Assembly: GCA_031772625.1 (NCBI GenBank)
Contig: CM062819.1
Coordinates: 1,232,892,955 to 1,232,956,954, forward strand
Direction of reading: 5' to 3'
DNA length: 64,000 bases
DNA from: Pinus tabuliformis
Taxonomy: Eukaryota; Streptophyta; Pinopsida; Pinales; Pinaceae
The translations under genes and the position numbers were made by a program. Within the stretch, counting starts at the first letter, position 1. Each line of letters opens with the position of its first letter. This document shows positions 11,372-23,700 of this stretch, in pieces. The notes below the pieces were generated by a model. The model had not been told where the DNA came from. It searched no databases and worked only from the letters and a program-made list of their open reading frames with translations.

Positions 11372-12725
11372 AGAATCCTCTTTCCTAGTAGCTTATACAC
11401 CTCCTAAGACATCCTTGTAGACTTTATTTGTGTTCATAGATTGTAATTCAGCTGTTTACATTGAAAAATTGGTCAAACCTGTGTCAAATTGCCTCTTGAA
11501 ATGGCTTACTGTCACCAGCGCAGGCTTGTGAGGGACACAGTGCGCTGCAGAGCATCCCTAGCTTAGGGACAGTACTTTGAAGTGCATTGTCTCCCAATCT
11601 GGGCTGCATTGATCCTCCTAGGACCAGTTTCCCACCTTTGGAAAGAATTTTTTCCAAGTTTTCTCTGTTTGATTGTTTGTTGATTGATCAATGAATGTTA
11701 TGTCTAGAAAATGAGTGTTTATCTCCTGGTCTAGCCCAGATTTGATTGGATTGATTAATGTTTCTTCATGTTTTCTTTGTCATTATCGATCAATAGTCAA
11801 AGTTAGGATATAATTGATTAATCTTCATTCGAAAGAAAGTGTTGTAAAGTCTTCTCTTCCTTCGAATCTGAACTGTCGTAAAAGTCTTCGTTCATATGAA
11901 AGATTGATTGATTATATGTGCATATTTCCTTTTTGTTCATATTCACATTAAGGGAATCGAAAAGAAATACATGCATGTTGCATTGAAAAAGTTTGTGTGT
12001 GCTGATAGGAATAGTGTAGGGAAATTGCATTTAGATTGTGCTCTTTGCTCTTTGATCAAAAGAAATCTGATTTCTCTATCCCTAAGTAGCTAGGATTTTC
12101 ATCGTTAAATTGAATGGAAAGAATGCTTATCATGATAGTTGCATTCCTAGGAATTTCAAAATACATCACGTGGTGAACTTGAAAGGAAAATTCCTAAGCA
12201 ATATCAACTTAAAATAAACATCAATTTACCTAATGGAGCATTGTCATTAACGAGAACATTTAGTGGTTCTAGGCTAGAGATGTGTTCTGACATCGTAAAA
12301 CAAAGCAGTTGTCGCTAACTTGTCTGCAATACATCCCGAGTGTGATACCTCATTCCACGTATGTGAGTATATCGTAGCTCGTCCATGTACCTTCGGGTAT
12401 ATAAGGCAGTGTTACAGTACGTAAAGTATATGGGAATGCTCTCACTTTGTGGTTTTGCATTAGACAGCACTTATACGGACTGGGCCTCCACGTACCTAAG
12501 GGTATATATGGGAGGACAACTCTAGGTTGTTATCCATCCTTAATTAACCGAGTCGGCTACCTTGTAAACTGTGATACACTGAACACAACATTCGAGGAGA
12601 TTGCCTACCTGTACTTCTTGGTTCGCCAAGAGGTATTCTGCGATTCAAAATTGCTTGGTAAACCTTTTGCCTAGTATACCCCTTTTTGTTTATTTATTTT
12701 TTGATAATAAAATTAATCAGCAATC
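11372..12725 (+). other. Element B 5' leader, non-coding
   Basis: A 1.35 kb untranslated leader between PBS and gag. It has another GCGCTGCAGAGCAT motif at about 11541-11554. I see no gene. Long leaders are usual in Ogre elements. Confidence 0.6.
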
Positions 12726-13802
12726 GTGGAGGAACATCAACCCATATCCCATCGTTCGCAGAGAACAGCGAGCAAACCGCCTTTGCCTCCCAAAGTGACA
12801 CCAATTCGGGCAAAGCGGTCTCACTTAACTGAGTCTAGTACATCAAGAACTCCTAGTTCTTCATCTGAGTTACCTGAATCATCTATTTCGGTAAGTACAG
12901 AGACTCCAGTTACTCCAACTATTTTTGGCCCATCAGTTTCTGAAGAAGAAGTTTCACAATTACCTGAGGACATTAGCACTGATCCTAGTGAAATAGTAAC
13001 CGAGGTTGTTCAACAACAAGTTGATCCTCAACTTGAAGTTGCTCAACAAGAAAGTACTTTTGAACTTGAATCAGTTCAACCAGAAGTTAATCCAGAATCT
13101 ATCCCAGTTCAAACAGAAGTTACATCTGAACCTGAAGTTGTTTAGGAACCTCTTTCTAAAACTGTTGTTCATTTACCCGAACATCTGGACTTCGAATTTG
13201 AACATTCAGAAGTTGTTACTTTACGGGAAGACAATCAACTGGTTACCCCTCAGACATCAGTGACAATTGAAACTTCAACTTCATCAACACCAAGTATTTT
13301 TTACAGACCTGACGATGAAGTTCTTCCACCAGGTTTAATTGTTATAGAGGAGGAATTGGAAGAAGGTTCCACACCTGGAACCCCGTTTCACTTTGGAACT
13401 GAGCTTTATCTTTACCCTAATACTCCTGATTTTTTCGCTTCATTTGATCCTGCTTTTTTTCAAGTACTCATCGATTCTTTATGACAACTTTTGGGTCAGT
13501 TAACTATGGTTGAACAACCGTCAACATCTCAGACTGTATCATCTAATGCAGCTGCAGCCGAATATTCTATTGTAACCTCTTCGATGTTTTCTACCACACT
13601 TGATTCGCACCTCTATGGTGAATCGTCCATCCCGGTTGGTTACCAATCATTGTCTAGAACCCACTCAGGGGTTGCTTCTACACCATGGTCATCACCCATG
13701 TCCTCAACCATAATTTTACCTGGTTCTTCTCTAATGGGAACTCAATAGTTTGATCCTGCATATTAGTATCAAGCTGGGCAATCTGGTCAACAAAGACCTA
13801 TG
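12726..13802 (+). pseudogene. Element B: gag N-terminal region, part 1
   Basis: Low-complexity acidic, Ser/Thr/Pro/Gln-rich coding (E-V-T-S-E-P type repeats) running through 12726-13145, 13146-13484 and 13491-13748, separated by single stops (TAG at 13143, TGA at about 13482, TAG at 13746). The frame runs to QRPM at 13801, where copia element C is inserted. It resumes at 19562 with YPLNIG in the same frame after the duplicated CTATG. This N-terminal gag extension is disordered and has no enzymatic motif. Confidence 0.7.
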
Positions 13803-14961
13803 TGTAGAGATTTTGAATAATTTAACACATATTCAATAGAGATTATCCTGATCATGTACTATTGTGGAATACATACACAATACATAAGCTCCTCTACGTT
13901 GATCATCAATATAGCAGCATCAATAACAATAAAACATCAAGAGCATTCACACATTAACACAGTATGTAACCCGGGGAAAGCATCTCGCTAAAAACCCCAC
14001 ACTATCTGTATATTAATGACTGAGACCATGTAACATTACAAAGTACAATGCTTATCACAAGCAATCCAGTACCAGCTCCACCTGTTACACACAATACAGC
14101 TAAGATCTGATCTCCAAATCTATTCCACTGGTTGCCTACCTCCACTGCTCAATACCTGCTCAAGAATGAATGAGAATGGTTTACCAAACTCGTATTTCAC
14201 CTCCAAAGAATCACTCACACTGTGAAAGACGTGAGCAGAGGCTATAATATTGGGAAAATACATGAGAAAACTCATTGGCATACTCAATCCCTTGATTGTG
14301 CAAGATCTGATGCACAACTATAGTCACAACTAATAGCAATCTGATCCTCTAACACCTGTCCTTGTTGAACTGAACATGCACTGACATGCAACTGAGTTAA
14401 ATGATGTATTCTATAGTTGTATTATGAGTTAATAATTATTTTAACAACTCATTATTAGTCTATTTGCAGTTATACTAACTACAACTAGTTTAACCAAGTC
14501 AAACTGAACACAACTCCATCAACTCCACAATCAACTCCACCAAACTCAACTGATTGAGTTCTAACTGAAGTCATGCATGCAACAACTCAACTGACTCATA
14601 AGAAAAGCGTACTTCCTTCTGACAGCTGCATGGGCCACATCTGTAGCTCAAACTGAAGTGCTCCAAGAGAATAAGATCAAGTTTATAGTCCAAATATTAT
14701 TATGAGACAATAATATTTGACTTTTCTATTTTGGATAGCCAGCCTAAAAATAGACTTTGATCACTCCTGCTGTGATCACTCCTGCTGTGGTCACTCCTAC
14801 TGTGATCACTCCTGTTGTGATCATCTCTACTGTGGTCACTCCTGCTGTGATCATCCCTGCTGGGATCCAAAAATAGAACTTGGGCCATAATTTGCCTGCG
14901 GGCCCACTTAGTGAAGGTGACTCTTTTCACTAAGCTCCATCATCTTGTTGCAATCTCAACA
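13803..14961 (-). repeat. Element C 3' LTR
   Basis: Ends TGTAGAGA..CAATCTCAACA on the plus strand. Contains seven 15-bp units (TGATCACTCCTGCTG-like) at about 14758-14863. It is bordered inward by the minus-strand purine tract GAGAGGGAG (14962-14970). Confidence 0.93.
14758..14863. repeat. 15-bp minisatellite in element C LTR, 7 copies
   Basis: Head-to-tail units TG(A/G)TCA(C/T)TCCTGCTG. The other LTR has eight units at about 19343-19463. Open frames across it encode an S-R-S-D-H repeat that is only a by-product. Confidence 0.88.
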
Positions 14962-15360
14962 CTCCCTCTCAACAAGATATGGATTATCAGCAACCCCTAT
15001 CCTGCCTCGGTGGTACTCGAATTTGCTCCTGGTGAGAGCCTTTGTCAGAATATCAGCATCCTGATCCTCCGTTGGAATGTATGAAAGCAACATGATCCTC
15101 CGCTACACACAATCTCTGATATGATGGTACCTGATGTCTTGGCTGCCATATACTCGGCCTCTTGAGCTCCCTACCCAATCTGCATCCTCCTATCTGTACC
15201 AAGATCCATATCTCGATGTGCCTCTCAAGTAGCGCAATACATGCTTGCCTGCCTTCCAGAAGAGCTTGGTAGGGTTAACCATAGCTTGTGAAAGCTGGTT
15301 AACTGCATAGCATATATAAGGTCATGTATTGACCAAATACATCAACGACCCCACCAAATA
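14962..15360 (-). pseudogene. Element C: RNase H remnant with internal deletions
   Basis: Minus-strand translation gives YAVNQLSQAM, then DADWVGSSRGRVYGSQ, then YHHIRDCV, then PTEDQDADILTKAL near the PPT. In complete copia elements the DADWAG block, the EYMAA block and the YHHIRD block are separated by tens of residues. Here they are almost adjacent, so two internal stretches, including the catalytic Glu region, are gone. It cannot be active. Confidence 0.75.
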
Positions 15361-16260
15361 TCAGTAAACAGTGGCATCCACTTCTTCTCCCGAAGTGGCA
15401 TCCTCCTTCCTCCAACCTCCAGGAAGAGGAGTATCAACTGGCTTGCAGCCATGCATGTTGAACTTCTCCAGTATCTCCCGAGCATACTTTCCCTGAGAAA
15501 AAAACAGTCCACCACTGTGCTGCCATATTTCCAATCCTAGGAAATAGTGAAGGAGGCCCAAGTCCTTCATCTCAAACTCTGTAGCAAGATCCTTCTTGCA
15601 TGAGAGTATCAACAGCTCATCACCCGTTAGAATCAAATCATCAACATACAGTACAATGATAAGCAACTTACCCTCCACCACAATCTGGTATAGGTTATGA
15701 TCCGCCTCGCTCTTGGAGAATCCAAGTCCTGTGAAATAGTTGTCTATCCGTGTGTACCAAGCACGTGGTGCTTGCTTCAACCCATACAGTGCTCTCTTGA
15801 GCCTGCACACATGCGACTCACTGCTGAAGACCTCAAAGCCTTCGGGTTGCTCAATGTACACCTCCTCCTCAATGACTCCGTTGAGGAACGCAGTCTTCAC
15901 ATCCATTTGATGAATGTGCCATCCCATCTACTCTGAGAGAGCAAGAATCGTCTGTATGGAAGAATACCTTGCGACAGGTGCAAAGGTCTCCTAATAATCG
16001 ATCCCCTCTATCTGTGAAAAGCCTCGGGTAACAAATCTTGCCTTGTACTTCTCTACACTCCCGTCAGCTGCCTGCTTAACTTTGTAGATCCATCTCGAAC
16101 CCACCACTGATTTCCCTTCTGGTCTAGGAACAATCTCCCATGCACTGTTTCTGACAATAGAATCATACTCTTCCACCATGGCGTCTACCCATGCGGGATC
16201 CTCCACAGCTTGCTCGAAAGAGGATGGCTCAGTCACAACACACTTGCTCATAAGAGCCAT
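15361..16260 (-). pseudogene. Element C: copia reverse transcriptase
   Basis: Open pieces 15361-15927 and 15991-16260 on the minus strand. N-terminal block: WIYKVKQAADGSVEKYKARFV. Then MDVKTAFLNG (motif A), LYGLKQAPRAWY (motif B), the catalytic LYVDDLILTG (Y-V-D-D), and LHYFLGLEI. It was the polymerase of the element. Single stops between the two pieces and after 15361 interrupt an otherwise recent-looking frame. Confidence 0.92.
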
Positions 16261-16419
16261 GTATCCAGTGTACCGATCAGGTGACTATCTATGCCTGCGT
16301 TGGGCTGTAGGTGGTCCTACAACTTTCTCTGCATCTTGAGCCAGTCGCTTAACTTTTGTCAAGCGCTTTCGCACTCTGATGGTTGGTGCTGCATGAGTGG
16401 TCTCTTCCACTCCATGAAC

Positions 16420-17300
16420 CTAGTCCTGTGGCTGATCCACGTCCTGAAGCTCATCCTTAGGAACTAATAGCTCCTCATCTGCATGCAAGTGTAGCTCCCT
16501 CTCAAGTGAACACTTCATGGCTTTCTCCTCCTGAAATTTTATATCCCGCCGCACGACAGTTTTACCACTGTCTGGCAAATACACACGATATTTGTGGGGC
16601 GTATCAGTGTACCCCACAAATATCCCAACCTCTGCAGTCGGCTCCAACTTCTTCCTGGCATCCTTCGTCACATGCATGTAAACGTTAGCACCAAAAATCC
16701 TCAAATGAGAAAGATCAGGCTTCTTACCAGAATAAGCCTCCTCGGGTGTACTCATGCCAAGTATCCTATGAGGACAACGGTTCTGCACATAAACTGTTGT
16801 ATTGCATGCTTCCACCCACAAGTGAAGGGGTAGGCCCTGATCATGCAACATTGCCTGTGCAGCACCCACAATCGTTCTGTTCTTCCGCTCAGCTACCCCG
16901 TTCTGCTGTGGGTTATGGGGAGCTATGAGCTCTCTACGAATCCCTTCTTCCTTGCAGAAATCCTTGAACTCATCTGAGATGTATTCACCACCATTATCGC
17001 TCCTAAGAGCCTTCACCTTCTTCCCTGACTCCTTCTCGACCAATGCTTTGAATTCACAGAACTTTGAATATGTCTGGCTCTTCTTCTGCATGAAGAAGAT
17101 CCAGCACTTACGATGAAATCATCAACAAAAATCACATAATACCTGTGTTTTGCTGTCAAAGAAACTGAGAAAGGTCCACACACGTCTGTGTGAATTCTCT
17201 CAAGGATCGTCGTGGCGCAACTACCTTCTCGTGAAAGGTGGCTTTCACAAACTTCCCCAAAGTACACCCCTTGCACTGATCTGACTGCGCAAGAGTGCCT
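16420..17300 (-). pseudogene. Element C: copia integrase
   Basis: Zinc-finger part at about 17240-17400 (WHRRLGHLHHGAL, CKGCTLGK). Core: TDVCGPFSV gives the first Asp, LRSDNGGEYIS the second, and PQQNGVAERKNR the Glu, so DDE is intact in sequence. The C-terminal part has FVGYTDTPHKYRVYLP. A frameshift near 17105-17160 separates the first Asp from the open piece 16420-17091. Confidence 0.9.
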
Positions 17301-17779
17301 TTAGGAAGCCCTGTAGTGATCTGTTGCAGTATCTTCAAGGCTCCATGGTGAAGGTGACCCAATCTCCTGTGCCACAACTCGCCATCATCCCGGCTCACCA
17401 ATCCTTCTGCCTTGCCCGCCATTGCTGCACATCCATCTACATGCAACTGATAAAGGTTCCTCACTCGAACCCCTATCTTCCGGGTCTCACCATTTGTCTT
17501 GCTACGCAGGAAAGCCTTTCCCTCACTGAAAACAACATCATACCCCTTGTCTTCTAACATCGCCACTGAGATAAGATTCTTCTTCAATCCTGGAACATGC
17601 ATGACTTCCTTCAATGCGAAGGGTTTACCGGACTCCCTCTCAAGGGAAATGGTACCGATACCAGTCGCACTGTATCTACCATCATCGCCCATCTCGATGT
17701 GCACTCCAAGATTTTTTTCCTCCAGATCAGAGAACAAATCTCTATCTCCCGTCATGTGAAAAGATGCACCACTGTCCAA
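17301..17779 (-). pseudogene. Element C: aspartic protease and linker
   Basis: MDSGASFHMTG at the start of the open piece carries the D-S-G-A active site. VMHVPGLKKNLISVAML is the typical copia protease C-terminal block, followed by the pre-integrase region. It cleaves the Gag-Pol precursor. A stop near 17785 separates it from gag. Confidence 0.88.
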
Positions 17780-17782
17780 GAA

Positions 17783-18390
17783 CTACACTGATCCCATCAC
17801 ACTTGAAACTAAGCATGAGATCAATGAAAAATCAAGCTCAAACTGTGACGCTTGAGCCTCTCCTGCTGAAGATCCAGTAGCCTGCTTGTTCTTCTTCTTC
17901 TGCGGACAATTAGTGGCACAGTGTCCGTGCTGGTGACAGTGAAAACACTTCACCTTGGACATATCCTGCTTCTTGCCTTTCGCACCAGACTGAGAAGCTT
18001 TCTTGCTCTTCCCTTTCTTTGCTTTGGTAGCCAAAGCGCAATTCTCTTCATCAGATACCTTTGATGAAGATCCATTCTCACCTTTATTGTTTTTGAGTTT
18101 ATCCTTGAGCGCCAGGTCGCTCTTGCTTTGGAATAACATTTGCAATCCGTTGAAAGACATTTCAACAACACTGCTGCAAATTCGATTTCCACCAGCTCAA
18201 ACTCAACTGCTTCCAATCTAAGATTCCTGAGAACACAATATTTCTCGTACAGAGATTGACTGTATGGGCATTCACTGAATATCTCACCTTCCAAAGGAAG
18301 GATGAATCCAGAGGCTACCTGGCCCGATTACAGACTCTGCTTGAAGAAATAGAATGTAAACACTTCCTGAATAGTAGATCTGATGATCAA
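17783..18390 (-). pseudogene. Element C: gag C-terminus with CCHC zinc knuckle; N-terminus missing
   Basis: The piece 17783-18160 carries a lysine-rich stretch and one zinc knuckle, C-F-H-C-H-Q-H-G-H-C-A-T-N-C (C-x2-C-x4-H-x4-C). Only about 230 bp separate this piece from the PBS, whereas copia gag normally has several hundred more residues there. The RNA-binding end survives but the capsid part does not. Confidence 0.8.
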
Positions 18391-18404
18391 CAACTCCGAT
18401 ACCA
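18391..18404 (-). other. Element C primer binding site
   Basis: Minus strand TGGTATCGGAGTTG, directly adjacent to the LTR. This is the initiator tRNA-Met type. Confidence 0.85.
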
Positions 18405-19561
18405 TGTAGAAATTTTGAATAATTTAACACATATTCAACAGATATTATCCTGATCATCTACTTTTGCGGAATACATACACAATACATAAGCTCCTCTACG
18501 TTGATCATCAATATAGCAACATCAAGAGCATTCACACATTAACACAGTATGTAACCCGGGGAAAGCATCTCGCTAAAAACCCCACACTATCTGTATATTA
18601 ATGACTGAGACCATGTAACATTACAAAATACAATGCTTATCACAAGCAATCCAATACCAGCTCCACCTGTTACACACAATATATCTAAGATATGATCTCC
18701 AAATCTATTCCACTTCTTGCCTGCCTCCACTGCTCAATAACTACTCAAGAATGAATGAGAATGGTTTACCAAACTCGTATTTCACCTCCAAAGAATCACT
18801 CACACTATGAAAGATGTGAGCAGAGGCTATAATACTGGGCAAATACATGAGCAAACTCATTGGCATACTCAATCCCTTGATTGTGCAAGATCTGATGCAC
18901 AACTATAGTCACAACTGATAGCAATCTGATCCTCTAACACCTGTCCTTGTTGAACTGAACATGCACTGACATGCAACTGAGTTAACTGATGTATTCTATA
19001 GTTGTATTATGAGTTAATAATTATTTTAACAACTCATCATTAGTCTATTTGCAGTTAGACTAACTACAACTAGTTTAACCAAGTCAAACTGAACACAACT
19101 CCATCAACTCCATAATCAACTCCACCAAACTCAACTGATTGAGTTCTAACTGAATTCATGCATGCAACAACTCAACTGACTCATAAGAAAAGTGTACTTC
19201 CTTCTGACAGCTGCATGGGCCACATCTGTAGCTCAAACTGAAGTGCTCCAAGAGAATAAGATCAAGTTTATAGTCCAAATATTATTATGAGACAATAATA
19301 TTTGACTTTTCTATTTTGGACAGCCAGTCTAAAAATAGACTTTGATCACTCCTGCTGTGATCACTCTTGCTATGGTCACTCCTACTGTGATCACTCCTAT
19401 TGTGGTCACTCCTGCTGTGATCATCCGTACTGTGGTCACTCCTGCTGTGATCATCCCTGCTGGGATCCAAAAATAGAACTTGGGCCATAATTTACCTGCG
19501 GGCCCACTTAGTGAAGGTGACTCTTTTCACTAAGCTCCATCATCTTGTTGCAATCTCAACA
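18405..19561 (-). repeat. Element C 5' LTR
   Basis: Matches 13803-14961 closely, with eight instead of seven 15-bp units and a missing 17-bp segment near 18515. Confidence 0.93.
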
Positions 19562-21396
19562 CTATGTATCCATTAAATATTGGATTGCCACCATATGGAG
19601 AGAAATATGCTTATTCACTGTATCCTCCTTATTCCGAAGGACTACCATATGGTAATATCCCACAATATTCAGGTCAATCTAGAATTAGAGTTTGTCAATG
19701 GAAACCAACAATGCTAATTCAACCGAGGCTTGGGTATCCAACATAACCAATGCAAATTGTGTCAGCTATTCCTACTACACCTATTTTTACTACTGTGCCA
19801 TAGTCACAAGTTCAAATTGTTGTATCTCAACTAGTACAAACTGATCCTTCTACCTTGCAACCACAAGTTTCAGGTCAAGAAGTCCAAGTTCCTCAAGTTG
19901 TTGTACAACAACCACTTGTTTCTGGAGTTTATCAACAACCTTAGGTTAGTATACCCTTATCTGGACTGACAGAGGCTTACACTGGTATAGTTTATTCACA
20001 ACCTGGCCAACCTTTCATTGCTAGACTGCAACAACTGTTAAATCAACAACAGTTGTACCAATAACAACATCAATTGATTCAAAAACCATGGAAACCTCAA
20101 TTTCAACAATCCCAATTTTGGGAATTCCAACCCCAGTTTGGACTTGCTCCACAGGCTCAACCTAGTTTTGGTCAATCTCAAGCTTACCAAGGTCCTGGTC
20201 AACAAGGCTTTGCAGGTTATGGACAACCACACATTCAACCTGGTTATCAAAAACCACCTTATATTGGTTTTGTTCAACAACCATACCAAGGTTACCAAAT
20301 GCAGATTCCCTATGTCGTTATGCAAAGACCTATTGCTCAGGCAATTCCATCATATCCCGAGTATGCTCAACCTGACTTGAATCGATAGTTTCCGTTTGTA
20401 GCAACTTTAGAATTACCATATTTAAATCGGCTCACTAATGATCCAATCTTATGTGCACCTTGGTGGCCGATAATTCCGCATAAGTTACCATCTGACATTC
20501 CCAAATTTAACGGAAATCCTGGAGAAGATCCATCGAATCATGTCATGACCTTTCATTTGTGGTATCCATCAAACTCCTTAAATGATGATTTGGTCAGACT
20601 TCGTCTTTTCCAAAGAACACTTACTAGTCTAGCTGCTAAATGGTACATTGAATTACCAAGAGCTTCTTTCGATAATTTCACCACTTTAGCCACTACATTT
20701 TTGACCCACTTCCAGTTACCTATCAGATATGAGACTGGAACGGAACTCCTAACCAACTTTAAACAGACTATTGCTACCCATATATCATATCATATTCATG
20801 AGTGGTGGCTTCGTCATCAAATGGTTAATACATATGTTCCCGATCAACTTTTAGTTGAGTGGTTCATAGAATCCTTATTGCCATCAATCACTGAGGATGT
20901 CGCAAAAGGTGGGGTTGTCACAGAAGAGCAAGTTATTGCTCGTGCCCAATACTTGGATTTTATCTACACACAATCCGGCACACTTTATGTTAAAATTCCC
21001 AATGCACCTCGACCAGCTTTCACTATTCCCCCTCCTCCACAATCGAGTAAGGACTCTCATGCCGATGATGGTGTGATCAGTTCTTCAAGCACGCAAACAG
21101 CAGGAAGACCATCTGGTCAAACTCTTGCTATTTCCAATCAAACTACCAATGCATCATAAAATTCTCTTGCCTCCGAGATTAATGCCGTGTCATCTGACAA
21201 AGGCAAAAATCCAAAGTAATCGGGAATCAAGAAAAAAGGGAAAAACAAAAAGAAACAAGAAAATTCATCTGATTCCTCTACTTCGGCAAGGAAACCTCGT
21301 TATCCATGTCTAATATGTAATGACGAGAATTTTACAAGAGATTTTCCACACCGTTCTTAGGTCTCTAAATTTTTAAAGACTTCAAACGCATCAGCA
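19562..21396 (+). pseudogene. Element B: gag part 2 (Gln/Pro-rich linker and capsid-like domain)
   Basis: Continues the frame broken by C. The first 800 bp encode Q/P/Y-rich low-complexity sequence (QPGYQKPPY, QGFAGYGQP) with several TAG/TAA stops. From about 20395 comes the folded gag domain: KFNGNPGEDPSNHVMTF, LRLFQRTLTSLAAKWYIELP, and LLVEWFIESLLPSI, open in 20545-21159. A cysteine pair PCLICNDENF at about 21305 is the remnant of the nucleocapsid knuckle. It packages element RNA in living relatives. Confidence 0.82.
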
Positions 21397-22332
21397 GTGT
21401 TGACTGATCTATTTCCAACCCCCGAGACACATTTGGTTGCAACAGACCATGCTTCCACATCCCAAGTACTCATGTTATCCATCACAAGGCCACAAAATGA
21501 AGTTTTGGTGTCAACAAGAAACAAATATTATGGAAATTCGTCGTCATCGTTGAATAATCAAGCCACTGATCAACCTAATCCTTCAACTTCGACTTCATCT
21601 GAAGTTGTTCCACCCATTGTACCTGAATTGACAATAAAACCACCAAAGGGAGTTGTGCACAAATCGACATTCAACCCTCGAGCTCGAGCAGCTCAAAATT
21701 ATAACATAGTGGAAGATCTTTCTCAATCACCTTCTACTATGTCAACACTCGAGGTGTTGCAAAACTATCCCTCCCAGAAGCAGGCTTTACTGTCAGCAAT
21801 AGGTGAAATAGATCCTATGGATTCAAATCTTGTGGTTTTTAACCATGCAGGATATACACCACAGTTACCGGTGCAATTAGCTTTCCTAATCCAAGTAAAA
21901 TCTCTCAATAAGCATGTTCACCAAACTATTATTGATGAGGGGGTATCTACTTGCATTATGTCCATAAGCTGTTGGAAAACACTTGGTTCACCACCGTTGT
22001 CACGATCACCAACCACGTTGAAAGCTTTTGATGGAAGAACATATACTCCATGTGGGATTTTTAGTAACTTGCAAATCGAACTAGGGGGAAAAACAATTAC
22101 TGTTGAAGTTGAGGTAGTTGATGGACCCCTCAATTACAACATTTTACTAGGAAGGCCTTGGGTATATGCTATGGCTGTTTTGGTTTCCACGTACTTTCAT
22201 ACTATTGCATTCCCTTTCAAAGGTGGAATCACAGTCATTGATCAGCTAGCCTTCTTTGCTAATAGTTCACAGGCTACGGGAAGCATTTCGTTGGTACAAA
22301 ACCCCCGCTATTACTTCAAAGTGTTGGAGTAG
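21397..22332 (+). pseudogene. Element B: aspartic protease region
   Basis: 311-residue open frame. The protease spans about residues 150-265: IIDEGVSTCIMS at the active site (D-E-G in the usual D-x-G position, characteristic of Ogre/Tat elements), TLKAFDGRTYTPCGI, and YNILLGRPWVYAM (I/L-L-G-R-P-W). The N-terminal part is the gag-protease linker. It is intact as a frame, but flanking stops separate it from gag and RT. Confidence 0.85.
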
Positions 22333-23700
22333 GTCTCTTTAAAGATCCTTCCCTAATGGGTACTTTTACCCTACCATCACCATCTGATTTGGCGGAAGTG
22401 GCAAGAGTAGAGACTTGCAACATGATTTCCTCCACCTCATTTGATTTAAGGAGGATTACCAACAAAGTTGAAGTTGATAGTAATATTGAGGTGATGTCGT
22501 TAAGCCCCATTGAATCATCATAGCAATCAATCTTTTGGGCTTGTGTGGCAAACCCAAATCCACACTCAACAATTGTATGGGTAGATAGGTCATTAGAATA
22601 TGGTACCTCTTCGGATCCTTTTTCACGTATACATTCTACGGATGAAGGAATCATCCAATCAATGATGATAGGAGAGGAAACATGGGAAGATTATCATGAT
22701 TGTTCCCATCTTCCAGATGACCTCGAATACTATTCAAATGAACTAAACCACCCATCAGTCATTGATTTCCTATCGAATTCAGTTTTCATAGACACAATCG
22801 AATCTAAGCGAAATCTGTCAAATATTGAAGAAACGATTTCTATTAATATTTTGACCAAGCCTAATATTGTAGAGAACATTCATGTCAGCAAATCTTGTTC
22901 TTCATTGGAACTTGATAATTATCGTGCTCTTTTTCGTGAATTTAGAGATATTTTTGCATGTTCTTACAAGGAGATGTCAGGCATCGACTCTAGTATTGTT
23001 GAACATGAAATTAAAATGTACCCTGATGTCAAGCCAGTTTGACAATGGCTTCGACCTGTTCATCCAAAGAAAGCTGCTGCAATTAAAGCAGAAGTTGAAA
23101 AACTTTTGCGGGCTGGTTTCATTTACCCTGTTCCTCTTACTGACTGGGTTTCCAACATTGTTCCTATCATGAAGAAACAAGGAACAATATGAGTGTGTGT
23201 CGATTATAGGGATGTAAATCAGGCATGTCCAAAGGACAATTATCCTACACCTTTTATTGACCAGATTATTGATGAATGTGCCGGATGCGAAATATTCTCA
23301 TTTATGGATGGATTTTTCGGCTACAATCAAATCAATATACGCCCACAGGACCAATTGAAAACAGCTTTTATTTTTCCATGGGGCACATTCACCTATAGGA
23401 AACTCCCATTCGGTTTGAAGAATGTTGGGGCCACATTTCAGAGGGCAATGAATTATGCCTTCCATGACATCAAGCACATTGTTCAACCTTACCTTGACGA
23501 TTTACCTGCTCATTCATGAAAGAGGACCGATCACTCGCAACATTTGAGAGCAATATTTTTACGGCGCTGACACTACAAGATTCAACTCAATCCACACAAA
23601 TGTGTGTTTTGTTTTGGTTCTGGTCACTTGCTTGGATTTATAGTGTCTCGAGAGGGGATTTGACAGGATCCATTAAAGGTTCAGGCAATTCTAGATTTGC
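22333..23700 (+). pseudogene. Element B: reverse transcriptase
   Basis: Open pieces 22545-23042 (pre-RT, ending in the pre-RT block CSYKEMSGIDSSIVEHEI) and 23193-23519. Motifs: MCVDYRDVNQACPKDNYP, FMDGFFGYNQINI, KLPFGLKNVGATFQRAM and the catalytic YLDDL. TGA codons at 23040-23042 and 23190-23192 and a TGA after the catalytic box interrupt the frame. The first two sit where Arg is expected, as if CGA had become TGA. Confidence 0.9.

Larger units (their letters stand above)
13803..19561 (-). mobile_element. Element C: Ty1/copia retrotransposon, defective
   Basis: Minus-strand element of 5,759 bp with perfect 5 bp target duplication CTATG (13798-13802 and 19562-19566). LTRs are about 1.16 kb. 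PBS is tRNA-iMet type and a PPT is present. Gene order on the minus strand is gag, protease, integrase, RT, RNase H, which defines copia. The internal region is only 3.4 kb because most of gag and large parts of RNase H are missing. The two LTRs are very similar apart from a 15-bp repeat copy-number difference and a small indel, so it is fairly young. Confidence 0.95.

Noticed and set aside
14700..14930. Ser/Arg/Asp/His repeat protein in the C LTR (also 19285-19488)
   Set aside because: It is a translation of the 15-bp LTR minisatellite; both strands are open across it and the second LTR gives the same frame.
17950..18294. 114-codon minus-strand ORF next to C gag
   Set aside because: Overlaps the zinc-knuckle frame in another phase and has no gag capsid motif.
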